Shown here piece after piece: positions 20,340 to 31,204 of a DNA stretch of 64,000 bases; the first letter of the stretch is position 1, and the number at the start of each line of letters is the position of its first letter. The notes below the pieces were generated by a model. The model saw only the letters and a program-made list of their open reading frames with translations, had not been told where the DNA came from and made no database searches. A program made the position numbers and the translations under genes. The stretch is from contig JAFBJY010001449.1 of assembly GCA_016801885.1 (NCBI GenBank), positions 1 to 64,000 on the forward strand, read 5' to 3'. The DNA comes from Toxotes chatareus. Its lineage: Eukaryota > Chordata > Actinopteri > Toxotidae.

Positions 20340-23300
20340 AACTCTGCCCCTGGAGTTCACGACGCATTTTATCGCGGCATGAGCAGCACAAGGAACGTCG
20401 TCACAAGGCTGGTAAGAGCATGATTTTTATCAGAAAGTACTTTAAATGTGTGATATTTTGTCATTGTTCTCACTTTATCTACTTACATAGTACCGCTAAT
20501 GACTGCGAACTTGATGTTGAACGTAACCCCATTGCTTTTACTCCATTATTTAGAGCAAGTAGCTCCCGCAGCATTAGTTAGCTAACTGTCCTTAGCTGCC
20601 ATTGTGGAGCTGTTAGCTTTCACTCAAACGTTAATGTCGGCCATACTGTCTGTGGCGTGTGATGTGTCTGTATGACGGTAATGACAAACTGTTTGATAAG
20701 CTTCACAAATTAATGACGACGCGCATCTTGAAGGTAAATAATACTGTTTTGAAATAACCATCCAACAATGCAACCGCATGTCGGTGTTTTAAGAGAATAA
20801 TTTCCGGCTCAACGGCGCAGACGCAGCTGAAAAGTCAGTTTTGGCTAGCATGCTAACAGTTGAGCTTATAAACTGTAGCCTTGCTGTTTTGAACAGCGGT
20901 GAGAAACGTGTATTTTAACAGTGTGTAGTTGGGATAAACTTTAACTTGAACATGTTATTCTCAGACATATGACATTTTCTTCCTTTATGTCAAACCAACA
21001 TGTTGATCAAAGTACAACATGGAGGGAAGAAGAAGGACATTAAACTGGAAGAGGCTTGCTTCTCAGATTTTCTCAGTGCAGGTCAGTCAGATGTTTAGTA
21101 TTAAATTAATAAAGATGTAAACACTGAAATTCACAGATCAACAGGGAGCAGAGGTGGATGAGGATGTTTCAAAGATCTGTGTTTTTTCATCTACAGTGAT
21201 GACTGTAGGACATTTAAAAATTCATATTTTGCTGCACTTATATTTTGAGAGATTTGTATCTTGACACAGACAAAAATATGTGATTGTGAGAAGTGGATGA
21301 TAAGAATTCCAAAGTACAGTATTTAATCAGTTCATATTAAGCTGTATGTGTTGTCTGCATTTCAGACCTCCCATCTACTGAAGCATCTATGAACCTGGCT
21401 GATCGTTCAGACCTGACAGAATATGTGACCCTCACTACTTGTGGTAAGCAGAGTTTTAGGTAATGGTAATGTTTTGTCTTGAGACAGGTAATATCCAGCC
21501 AGGTCTGTGATATAGTTTTAATGTGCTGGACTTTAGATTTTATTTGCCTTATACTTGTGTGTGTGTGTGATCTTCAGATCTAAGTGTCCTGCAGCAAGGG
21601 TGTGAAGGCTCCTCCTCTCCAAGTCTGACAGATACACTGTCAGTCTCAAGCACTTTAAGCAGAGACACAAGTGATTCTGGATGCCAGCCTTTGATGGACA
21701 GTGTCCTTGCAACTTCTATACAACTAGATTTTAATCATTATTTATGAAACATAATTCCAAAAAAAGTGCAAGTAATATGTATGTAATAGGTATTAGATGA
21801 ATTTATTTGTTTACAACATAGATCTAAGTGTAGTTGTAAATATGTTTATAATGTTTTCTTTTTTAGAATGTGGAGCAAATTCTTACTTCAAAACCAGCAG
21901 AGATGACTGTGATTAAAGAGTATGAAGAGACTGGAAGTTTGAAATATTCCACCACACGGTTACTGGTTAATATTATTGTCGCTCACATGCATGGAAAAGA
22001 AGAGTAAGAGGCTTCAACTTAATCCTGTATCCTTTTATAAAAAAATATGTATTAAAAAAAATATTTTAAAAAATGGTAAGGGACTTTTTTTCTGCTTGCA
22101 GGAGAGCTGTTAGCTGTTGTTTACATATAAGCAACATACAGTATCTGTTCTTGAGACAGCTTTTTTTCTTTCAGGAACACTTCTGTGATATTCAAAGGAA
22201 CAAAGGCCCTAACACTTTCTTGAGTGGTGCATGAAGTCTGTGCAAAGGAAATCAAGAACCACCTCTTCATCCCAGAGTAGAGTGGAGCTAAAAGGAGGTC
22301 CCACATCATCCAGAACATATGATGATCAGCCAATCAGAGATGAATGCATGGAAGCCATATCTCTCCTTCACCACACAGCTGATCCTGACTTAGTGTTTCA
22401 GAGGATGAGAGAAACCTTCTACTACCATCAGCAGATTATGTTTGGAGCAGAGGTTGCTTCAAGGTTCCTTGAAAATGGAACAGCAGTTTTAAAGATAAAG
22501 TTATCAAGGAGGCAGGAACCTGAAAGAGACGTCTCTCTTAAAAACAACAACTGAAAGCTGCTCTGAATGAAGGATCTGACACTGCTGATGAAGCAGGTAC
22601 AGTTATCATCAAAATAGTAAATGCAGTTATGTGAGTCGTCCAACAGTCATCAGTTTATTGTGTTTTTTATTGATTTATTTTACAAAAGCATCTCTGAGTC
22701 TAAATAGGCCACTTAAGTCTGCAGTTAAGATTCAGTGTGAGGGCTGAACATTGCTTTGCTCTCCAGCACAGATTTATAATGACTGGGCCATTAATAGTTG
22801 TTATATGTGTATATGTTTAAGATCATAGTAAAACCATTAGAACAATGCACAGAGCAATATCATAAACACACTACTTAATATATATAATGAGTGTAAAAGT
22901 ACTTTTCACTCTGTCCTCAGAGTGGGACAGCAACATGGCTTCTCTTCTTGTGCTGCTTCATCTTCTCTCTCCACAACCAGCTGGAAGAAAGCGTCCCACA
23001 AAGATCAGCCGGAGAGGCAACGGATCATCTGGTAAAATTTCAGAAGGTTTGTCAAAACTTCCAAATACTGTAGATGTTGCTGAGTTTTATAAACACATTT
23101 TTGTAAACATATTTCTCTTGTTTCAGTCATCCCAAAGCCTTGAGGATCATCTCCTGACCACTGAAGGAACCCATCAGCCATATCTTCTTTCCACAGAAAC
23201 TTCAAAGACCCAGGTTTTTACCTTTTATATTGTCTTGGACAAAAGCTTCTGTCATGTCAGTCATGTACATCCTTTGGTGCTTTTTGATGAGCTGTTCAAG

Positions 23301-23460
23301 TCACATTTTGTTTTCGTGTGAAGTATGATGACGCTCTCCAGCCTGTACACATTTTTGCAGACAGCTCTGTACAATATTGATACAACTGAAGAATCTCCCA
23401 GAGTAAAAGAGCTCAGAGCAAAGCTGTTCAGTTATAGCCAAGCTTTTGGGGAGTGGTGAA
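20340..23460 (+). pseudogene. SAMD3-like gene, multi-exon, degenerate (copy 2)
   Basis: Several exons with GT-AG borders can be read. There is a leader exon ending at 20411 (GTAAGA follows). The coding start at 21000 reads MLIKVQHGGKKKDIKLEEA and ends at 21081. Further exons lie near 21139 (EVDEDVSKICVF), 21369-21444 (STEASMNLADRSDLTEYV), 21577-21730 (SSSPSLTDTLSVSSTLSRDT) and 21867-22001 (EYEETGSLKYSTTRLLVNII). From 22175 come EHFCDIQRNKGP, then KSVQRKSRTTSS with DECMEAISLLHHTADPDLVF. From 22919 comes WDSNMASLLVLLHLL, and from 23127 SSQSLEDHLLTTEGTHQPYL through YTFLQTALYNID and SPRVKELRAKLF. This block order matches the teleost family usually labelled sterile alpha motif domain-containing protein 3-like, whose function I do not know. 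Frameshifts and stops (for example about 22228 and 23321) and a deletion after YYHQQI show decay. Confidence 0.65.
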
Positions 23461-23518
23461 ACAAATACTGTAGTTCTTTATACAACTGAAAATTTAGAGG
23501 AATTTATCAAGCAGGTTA

Positions 23519-23850
23519 TCAAGCAGCTATCACTGGGAATGCCTGTCCTTTAAAAACAGTTGAGTCTGGTCCAGTTAAAATGTGTTCAGTTGAAACACTG
23601 GATTTTTTCTGAAGATATAACAGCATCTCTTCACCTTGATTCTGAAGCCATCGTCTGTCACACAGTGGGTGAAATGCTGTGGAGCTGAGTATCGTGTTGG
23701 ACTCTTTTGTGTGCACTGGTACTGATGAAAACATGAACCATTGTTCAGCAAAATAACATCAATCATTTTGCACAAAGTGTTTTTGTTTTGATTGAGCATG
23801 AAACTTGTTTCCATGATCACTTCCATGCTTTCAAGTGAGTGACACTGCAC
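23519..23850 (+). pseudogene. Possible C-terminal remnant of the SAMD3-like gene
   Basis: Broken plus-strand frames read HLDSEAIVCHTVGEMLW and then INHFAQSVFVLIEHETCFHD. The latter resembles a short recurrent block found at the C-terminal end of several multicopy teleost reading frames. Stops separate the pieces. The link to the upstream gene is only by position and orientation. Confidence 0.3.
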
Positions 23851-24670
23851 AGAGATGGTAGGGGAGCTGAGGAGCAGAACAGCTCCTTGAATGAAGGTTG
23901 TTCTTCTCCTCTGAGTCCTACATGTGCTGTCCTCTAACGAAGGACTTCGTTACCGTTGACTGTCGGGTCATGGTTTTGTAAATATTATACACGGTGGGTT
24001 TTGATATTGTTTATAAATAACTAGACAATGTATAGTAACAGTGAAAGGCACTTTTATTATATATCTTGCACATAACATTCGAACATAGAAGTTTCAAGGG
24101 GTAACGGCAATATTGGTTGCATAATGTAGTTATACGTGAGGAGTCGGCCTCGGTCGGATGCTGGGGTGGCCACTCGGCTCCGTCTGTAAATGAGAGGAGG
24201 TCGGTTAGACTCCGTTGCCAGCGGACTGTCTAGAATTGACGGACACCGGCAAAGGTGTGAAACTTATATTGGTATTTATGGGAAGAAAGGTGAAAATAGT
24301 GAAAGTGCCTAACAGAATTGTTCGCGTTATCGTTAACACTCACCTTTTGCCTGTTTGGTGTTCGCCTGGGGTGCGTCACAGAAAAGAGTCCCCTGGGTAG
24401 CGGACGGGGTTAATAACGTTCTGGGTGTGACCAAGTGGCAGGGCAAGAAAGGGGGAGTACGAAAACTGTCTTATGTATATCATTATTGTAAATGCATTTA
24501 TGGTGTTTGGTTTAGGGATTACATTACAGCACGCAGGTTATTTTAAATATTTTTTTGTTAAATCTAATAATCATATTTTCATATTATTGCCTATATTTAC
24601 AAATCTATATCTGGAAATATGTATTTGCATATTCCACCTTTGCCTTGGCATTTTTATTCCTCTGGCAGTC
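23851..24670. other. No supported gene
   Basis: Unassigned sequence within the candidate element. Short plus-strand frames (24215-24546) overlap each other but show no domain. Confidence 0.35.
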
Positions 24671-24677
24671 TCTGTTG

Positions 24678-25440
24678 TCAAACAACCAGAGAAACACACC
24701 TCCGCCATGTTGCTTCCCAGTGCGTTCTGTGTCCTGGTTGAGTTGGATCGGGGGCAAAGCCGTCGATGTGCAGCGTGTCATCACTGTCATTATTGCCAAG
24801 CCAAGTTTCTGTGAAAGTGAGCACTGATGCAGTTCTATATTCGTGCATGTAGTTAACAGCTACCTGCAGCTCGTCCACCTTGTTGCGCAGAGAGCGCACA
24901 TTCGCCAGGATGACAGATGGGAGCACACGACATCTGCATTCTTGTTTGTGGAGTCAAAGTCCCGTTGGATTTCCTCAGGGAATGTGTCTTTGTCAGTGGG
25001 CTCGTTCGCAGTGCTAGCCGCAGCAGAAAGTCTCTGGAGTAAGTGACTCGTTGTCCGGCTGGGAGATTGTGATGGTTTTGGTTTGCCATTATGTCCGCTG
25101 ATAACCACAAAATTACAAAAGCAGAGTCCATAATAATCCACAGCTGTCCATGTTGAGATCCTTGGTTTGCTCAAAGCTCATTGTAATCCGTGGGTACGGT
25201 GAGCAGGGATCCAGCAGCGTAACCAGGCAACGTGTAAACAAGGGAGAAAAACTACTCACTGACTTCGTAGTTAGCGGGAAAAAACAAAGGTATTAGCCAA
25301 CGTCCAACGAAAAAAAAAGAGAAGAAACGATTGGCGATGATATTAAGCAGTCTGTAGGACTTATATAAAGCTTATAAGAATCTATATACATTAGAAAAAC
25401 TGCCTCACGATCTACAGGTCGACCGCACGAGCAGCGACCA
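24678..25440 (-). mobile_element. LINE 5' fragment (leader and endonuclease start)
   Basis: On the minus strand the leader starts near 25440 (GGTCGCTGCTCGTGCGGTCG). The frame 24926-24678 reads LPSVILANVRSLRNKVDELQ, then FTETWLGNNDSDDTLHIDGF, the first two conserved blocks (N and E) of the apurinic-type endonuclease of L2/CR1-like LINEs. Everything after the first 80 endonuclease residues is missing. A piece that keeps the 5' end and lacks the 3' end cannot be an ordinary truncated insertion, so a later deletion or rearrangement is implied. Confidence 0.7.
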
Positions 25441-25843
25441 AAAAAAAAAGTTACACAATGCACCACAGAGAAATGTGCCAGTTTGTTATACATTTGCAGA
25501 CATTTTATTGTGCAGTAATGTGTTGTTTACAGTGTTTTATACAACTTCACAAATGTTTTTTCATTGGCATTATTTGCTGCCTGTGTGCTGTTAAATTTTA
25601 CAGTTTTAAGGCAGCAATTAATTCAAAGTGTCATGTATTAAATTTTTTAATGTATTTGCACAAATAAAAGCAAACACCAGGAGGAGTTCAAGTGAACTCT
25701 GTTTCAGAGTTAAAATTCAGCTCCAGGCACAGAGTTATTTTAACTCTGCCACAGAGTCTATTTGATGGTCACACATGTTCACTCAGACTGAGTTGATTTT
25801 TAACTCAGAGTTTATTCCAGAGGCTAAAATTTGCTGTGTGTGC

Positions 25844-26189
25844 AGTATTTCCAGCTTTACACATAAACTTCTACAAAAATAAACACTTCTGTAGTGATGA
25901 AGAAAAGTGTCCATGTGACATTTAGGGCTTGACCATGGTTCCTGGCCCCTAAACAGAGGAGGAGCAGAAAAAATGTGGGCCAATAGGAGCTGTTTTAGGG
26001 TACTGAGTAAAGCTGATCATTTTGAATATGATTTCCAGAAATGTCATCTCTATATTGTTGTTTGCAAACCTCTTTGCACTCACCCCACCTGGGATGGCAG
26101 CTGAGATGTTCAGATAAACAGAAGTGAACCATGAAGCACGTGCTGGGTTAAACATCATCACTGGCTGACAGATGAAGTCGGGAGTTGTA
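25844..26189. other. No supported gene
   Basis: Sequence between the candidate SAMD3-like element and the THAP element. Only short frames are present and nothing is recognised. Confidence 0.35.
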
Positions 26190-27659
26190 GGTTTCAGCAG
26201 TGAGGATCACTTCCGTGTTCAAAAAGCTGCAGTTCCTCGGCTGCTGCTGGGGCTGGCTCCAGAAGTGAGCAATTCTCCATTGACCCCCATGTTAAAATAG
26301 CCAACTTTACAGCCTGAAAAAACATATTTACAGCCTGGTACATTTTTTGTTTTTGGTCTCTATTGATAGTTTCCACCTCCGTGAACACTGTGAGGGGTGA
26401 ATTTTTTGTACCACAACCGTTTTAGTGTTATTTAGGCTTAATAAATTGGGGGCGTGGTTACGTTGAGTGACAGTCCGTAGACAGGAACTGACAGTTAGCT
26501 CGTTGCTAAAGCATCGGCTGGGCTAGGCGGCTACATCCAGAGGCCTACGGCTACCTCCAGCGGTTGACAGGAGTTGCAGTGTCCGTGTTTGTTTACCAAT
26601 GTTCGGATAGGTTTTTGTGACAGTATGGCTTGTTGTAGTGTGGACTGTACTAACCGACCGTCGAAGGAGTCTGTGTTGCAGTTTTTTCGGTAAGTAAATT
26701 TCTCAGTATTTTACCTGGATGTTTGCACTAATTAGTACCGGCATATTTTGCCGCTGGCTTATGACTTAATTGCCGATTTATGGTCGCTGCTGATACGGAT
26801 AGGGGACGGGCGGATAATGTTAGGAAGCGCTGCTGCGGTGTGTTCCGTGCTCTCAGAGAATCCGTTTATTATTGCATCTGAGGCTACAACTTTATTTCGT
26901 CTCATTTTCTGTTTAAAAAGTCCGACATTGCATGGACAGAGCAGCTCCGTCAGTCAGCGGCTGCTGTTGTTTGTGTGCTGCTGTAACTGTAAATGGATAG
27001 TGGATGGAGGCAGCGGGCGAAAGCGGTAAATATTAAATATTAAACATTTTAATATATTATCATCATCATTATTTTTTATCGTTCACTCATTATATATCAT
27101 TAATAATAATGGCAACAACAATAATAATAATAATGTTTTAACTTTTAATATATTTTATTAATATGAAATAATAATGATTGTTTCACAGTTAAATAACAGG
27201 CTAGAAATAAATCCCCCCCCCCACAACTCCACCAAACCCTGCAGCTCCATCTAAAACCTCTCTATCTGAAACAGTCATGTTTAAAACACAGCAACAACAT
27301 TATGATCTCTGTTGTATGTTCTGTGTCAGCGGTTACTGCAGGGGTCGAGCTAGTCGGGGTGGGACTCGGGGACTGGATGTAGCCTAGCTGATTAGCTGCG
27401 TAGCTAAGTAGCTGCTGAGCTGAGCTGATTAGCTTTAGGCTAGCTCGGTTGGTCGAGCTAAGTGGCGGATTCTCGCCAATGGCTGACCCGCTGACCCGTA
27501 AAAAACAAGTAACCGCCTCTTCGCCAAATATGGAAAGTACACTCCCACTAAAATCCAAGATGGCGCAGCTCAAATGCCCATGGTTTGGTCACAAAAACGA
27601 CTCCCGAAACCAATGGGTGACGTCACGGGTGCTACGTCCATGTCTTATACAGTCTATGG
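26190..27659 (+). mobile_element. P/THAP-type transposon, non-autonomous
   Basis: The left part (26215-26290) contains GCAGTTCCTCGGCTGCTGCT and ATTGACCCCCATGTTAAAAT, segments I know from dispersed teleost elements with a THAP exon. The right end is GTGACGTCACGGG, TACGTCCATG and then ACAGTCTATGG at 27649-27659, the typical terminus of this repeat. Only the THAP start exon (26625-26689) remains as coding sequence, and no transposase core is present. The right end directly abuts a B30.2 exon that stops mid-domain at 27661. The left boundary is approximate. Confidence 0.55.
26625..26689 (+). CDS. THAP zinc-finger start exon (partial)
   Basis: ATG at 26625 opens MACCSVDCTNRPSKESVLQF and then FR. 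It ends at a strong donor (CG followed by GTAAGT). The spacing of Cys residues at positions 4 and 8, followed by NRPSKES and an aromatic FFR, is the start of a THAP C2CH zinc finger, where the remaining Cys and His lie in the next exon. No downstream THAP exon was found before 27659. This exon is presumably what is left of a P-element transposase gene. It is separate from the transposase core at 16940-18090. Confidence 0.6.
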
Positions 27660-27660
27660 T

Positions 27661-29574
27661 GTGTCTGCAGAGACTGTGTAGAAGGACAGAGCAGCAGCAG
27701 AGCAGTCCAGATACACTGATGATTCTCTTTCAGATCCAGAGGAACACACAGGGATGATGGTGGACTTGACAGTGGAGCTGTTCTCAGAGCAGTTCAGACT
27801 GCAGCACTGAGAGTCTTCTCCACTTCTTCTGGTTCCTCTGTCAGTCACTGCTGGATGAAGCTCTCCTCTCCACTCTACCTCCCAGTAACATGGACCAATC
27901 AGAGCCTCTCTACACACAAGCTGCTGCTGCTTCAACCTCTCTGGATCATCAGGACACAGCTCGTCCTCTCTCAACACACACACCGTCCTCTTCACTCTCA
28001 CATTTGGAAAGCTCGCTCCCTCCATCTGTTGAGAGAAGAAGACAGACAACAGAGGTGATAAATCAGTGTTTACAGAGACTCACTTCATCAGCTGTCAGTC
28101 ACTGATGCAGCACATCCAGTATAAAGAGCAGCAGGGACTTCAGTCCTGTTCAGAGCAGAAGTGGAGCAGCTGTGTAGTGTAGCAGCTTCCTCTCAGCTCT
28201 CATGTTAACGTATTGGAGTGAAGACACTGAGCTGGAAGCTCACACACCTGCAGAGACTTTTAGCATCAAGTCTGTTTACTCTGAACTTTTCACTCAAGTC
28301 CACTTTGGCAATAAACTGCTGAGTCATGAAGCTTCATTACTGCACACACAGTTTAGTGATGGATTCACTGCTGTTACATGTCAACTCATGTTCCATTTAA
28401 AGAAAGAGTCTCTGTGCGTTGATGAACATCTGATCTGCTTCTGAAATATCAGCTGACAAATAAACATGGAGGCTGTCACTGAAAGTATCTGACAGATGGA
28501 CAGATATACAGATGTGACTTCAGCAGAGGTTCTGCTCTGTATCAAAACACACAATCGCAATCAGGCTGATCTGATTGGCTGAGTGCTGTCTGTCTCTCTG
28601 TTTTTCTGTCCAATCCTGAAGCCTGTCCCCGTTCTCCTCTCACAGCTTCAATGAGGAAAGCAGCCACTGAGAAGGTTGGAGGTTTACAGGAGACACTGGA
28701 TCTTTGCTTTGATACGAACTGTGTTTAGGACAATACTGATGAAAGCAGCATGGACTGACTCCAACCCTCTACTGATCTCAGAGTCTTCAGTCTACAGTGT
28801 GGACTCTTCACAAGATCAGACAGATCCTTCACTCCTGAATCCTGCAGCTTGTTGTAGCTCAGCTCCAGGTCTCTCAGATGGGAGGGTTGGACTTCAGAGC
28901 TGAGGCCAGAGAAGCACAGCTGATCTCTGACAAACTGCAGTAACTCAACCTGAACAAAGAATAAATCATGGGGATAAAAATCATTTCTAATCCAATCAGA
29001 TATGTCCTAATCAATGAGCTTGCACTAACATGAGTACTATCCTTCTCTTATTGTGGATCATCATTATGTCAGCCTTCTACACACATCATCCAAATGTCAC
29101 CACAACATTCATACAACTTCATACAACTGACAGCAACAAATACAAGTGTGTGAGTTCTGAAGGTTTCATTGAAGTCAACAGACATTATTCATGACAACTG
29201 ACTGAAATGAAGTGAAACTGAAGGAATAATTCTTAGTCTGAGAGAAGAAAAAGTCACAATATGGAACAACAACTATTTACAATCTCATTCATTCATTCAA
29301 GATGGATGGATGGAATGGATTCAAGTTCTGGATGAAGATAAACCAGGTTCAGTTGTGGATTAAAGATATAAGATCTACAACAGTAACAGACAGTGAACTG
29401 ACTTCAGAGTCTTCAGTCTACAGTGTGGACTCTCCAGAAAACCACACAGCAGCTTCACTCCTGAATCCTGCATCTTGTTGACACTCAGGTCCAGGTGTCT
29501 CAGGTGGGGGGTTGGACTTCAGAGCTGAGGCCAGAGAAGCACAGCTGATCTCTGACAAACTGCAGGAACTCAAT
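27661..29574 (-). pseudogene. NLRC3-like 3' end (LRR-LRR-B30.2), broken
   Basis: Three minus-strand exons are in gene order. LRR exon a (29574-29403) reads SSCSLSEISCASLASALKSN and then loses frame near 29510, where a G run changes length. LRR exon b (28949-28777) reads CSLSEISCASLASALKSN, SHLRDLELSYNKLQDSGVK and SPHCRLKTLR, but its donor reads AT instead of GT. The PRY-SPRY exon (28025-27661) has an acceptor after TCTCTCAACAG. It reads VKRTVCVLREDELCPDDPER, GPCYWEVEWRGE and SVYLDCSAAALSFYTVSADT, then ends at the THAP-type element. The N-terminal, NACHT and final SPRY parts are absent. In a working teleost NLR these parts would sense ligands after the NACHT ATPase. The intact-order relative lies at 43058-60660 in the opposite orientation. 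Confidence 0.85.
28026..28776 (-). other. Intron of the NLRC3-like pseudogene
   Basis: Non-coding sequence between the B30.2 exon and LRR exon b. The small linker exon expected here (47 nt in the other locus) was not found. Confidence 0.4.
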
Positions 29575-29760
29575 CTGAATAAAGAATAAATCATGTGGAT
29601 AAAAATCATTTCTAATCCAATCAGATATGTCCTAATCAATGAGCTTTCACTAACATGAGTAGAGGGACTTTGTCCTTCTCTTATTGTGGATCATCATAAT
29701 GTCAGTCTTCTACACACATCATCCAAATGTCACCACAACATTCATACAACTATTCATGTC
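28780..29760 (-). repeat. Tandem duplication of LRR exon plus intron
   Basis: Two units of about 625 bp, each an LRR exon with its flanking intron. The intron phrase AATAAATCATG...ATAAAAATCATTTCTAATCC is present at 28960-28990 and at 29585-29615. Both are followed by the same ATCATCCAAATGTCACCACA segment. This shows exon-and-intron duplication within the LRR region. Confidence 0.7.
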
Positions 29761-31202
29761 AACACAGATTCATAACATTCTGCTGAGCTCAGTCAAGTCT
29801 GGAATTAGAAGATAAAGATCAAATCAGACATGTTGGACTAAAAACTGACTTTGATTCACCACTGAAATGGATCAAACTTCAAATGTTCAGTCCTGATCCA
29901 GGAAAAATGAAATGAAGAGTTTTTTCTTCAGCAAGTATATTTCATATAGCTCATTCCCTGTGGTGGCTGTGACTTCTTTTGATCAGGCGCAATAGTTGTT
30001 GTTTGTGGCAGCCGTTTAGGCACTTGTCTCCATGTATCCAGGTAGGATGCACCGCTATCCCTCCTCTTATTTACGTGCGTAATGAGCGCATGTTTAATAC
30101 AGTTTTATGTGCGTAGCACACCTGGCTGCTGGCGCTGTGGGAGACGAATTGCTCTGCTCTGCTTTTTTCCGGGTGGATTCACGTGTCCGTTTGGTCAGTC
30201 GCTGTTGTCTGCCTGCCCTTTGTCTGCGGCTTGGCTTCAGATCAGCCAGTAATATGTATTTTGTGCCGCAGCATGGTCAAGCGCCTTTGAGGCCCAAACC
30301 CTCTAATCCTCCAGCGTAGCTGCGCCGTATGCCAGGCGAGAGTGGGATGTATGGTTTCGGTTATTCCTTAAAGCAATAATCCCACTATTATGATTATGAT
30401 TATGATTAATAATAATAATAATAATAAATCAATTATGTGCCTTCTCTGTCCTATGAGTCCTGACGATTGCTTGGCCTGCCACTGACTACCACTCCCTAGA
30501 TACACTGCTGTTTTTTTATTCTGTTTTTCTGTTTTGTTTTATTCTCCATTTGTGCTGTTCTGCTGGCCTGTGGAGTGCGCCGTTTTGCGCAGGCTGCTGC
30601 TCTTTTTCACACTGTCGTTCTCTTGCGCTGCCCTGTTCAGCGCCGTGCTTGTTACTGAAGAGTCCTGAGCAATATTTTAAATCATTATTTCTTTGTTGTC
30701 TTTTTCTTATATTATTTCTCTTGAGTTATTTAGGTTGTAGTTATTTGTTTTGTTTGTATTTATTGTCAATTGTTAGTAATATTTGTTGAATTTTGTTCTT
30801 TTTTGTTATTTGGATTTATTTTTGAAATTGGTTTCTTTGAATTATTCTGCACAAGGGATGTATAGCACTTGGCCTGTTTTTAATTTTTCAGGTGCTGAGG
30901 GCCTGAGGCGGCAGTTGATCCCTGGTGGTGGTGTTTTCTTCACGATTCCTTTTTTTTTTGTTGATGTGCGGTGTCATGGGTGGTTAGTTTTATGGACCCT
31001 TTGATTTTCCTGCTGCTGTGGTAAGCCCTCGCCTTATTGGCAGTCCTAGGCCCAAGTGCTAGTTTTATGGTGGCTAATCCCTTAGTGTCTGATCTGTTGT
31101 AGATTTCCATTTTGTTAATTATTTTTGTTAAATAAAGTTATTGTTTTTTTTAAAACCTCCAACATTGTCTCTTGCCCAGTGGTATAAAAGAACCTGCGAA
31201 TA
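29761..31202. other. Unassigned, GC-variable, possibly retroelement-derived
   Basis: No coding domain is recognised. 30000-30680 is richer in CpG than its surroundings, and 30680-31150 is T-rich with an AATAAA at 31130-31135 followed by a T run. The style resembles a UTR or LTR, but no partner copy or target-site duplication was found in this window. Confidence 0.3.
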
Positions 31203-31204
31203 TA

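Larger units (their letters stand above)
20169..25843 (+). mobile_element. Candidate DNA transposon carrying a SAMD3-like gene
   Basis: The left edge reads CACACAGCAAATT (20173-20185), and the right edge ends with the inverted match AATTTGCTGTGTGTG (25829-25843). Both subterminal regions carry several AGAGTT/AACTCT motifs: GAGTT at 20225 and later on the left, and GAGTTAAAAT, TTTTAACTCTG and similar motifs at 25690-25815 on the right. The SAMD3-like gene lies between them, and an AATAAA (about 25663-25668) sits just inside the right end. No clear target-site duplication was found and no known transposase motif is visible. The element status is therefore inferred from the inverted ends and from the shared right-edge/left-edge style. 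A LINE 5' fragment interrupts it (24678-25440). Confidence 0.4.

Noticed and set aside
24555..24827. Plus-strand frames overlapping the LINE 5' fragment
   Set aside because: The recognisable endonuclease blocks are on the minus strand; these are antisense shadows.
27855..28105. Plus-strand frames near the B30.2 exon
   Set aside because: Antisense to the PRY-SPRY coding sequence on the minus strand.
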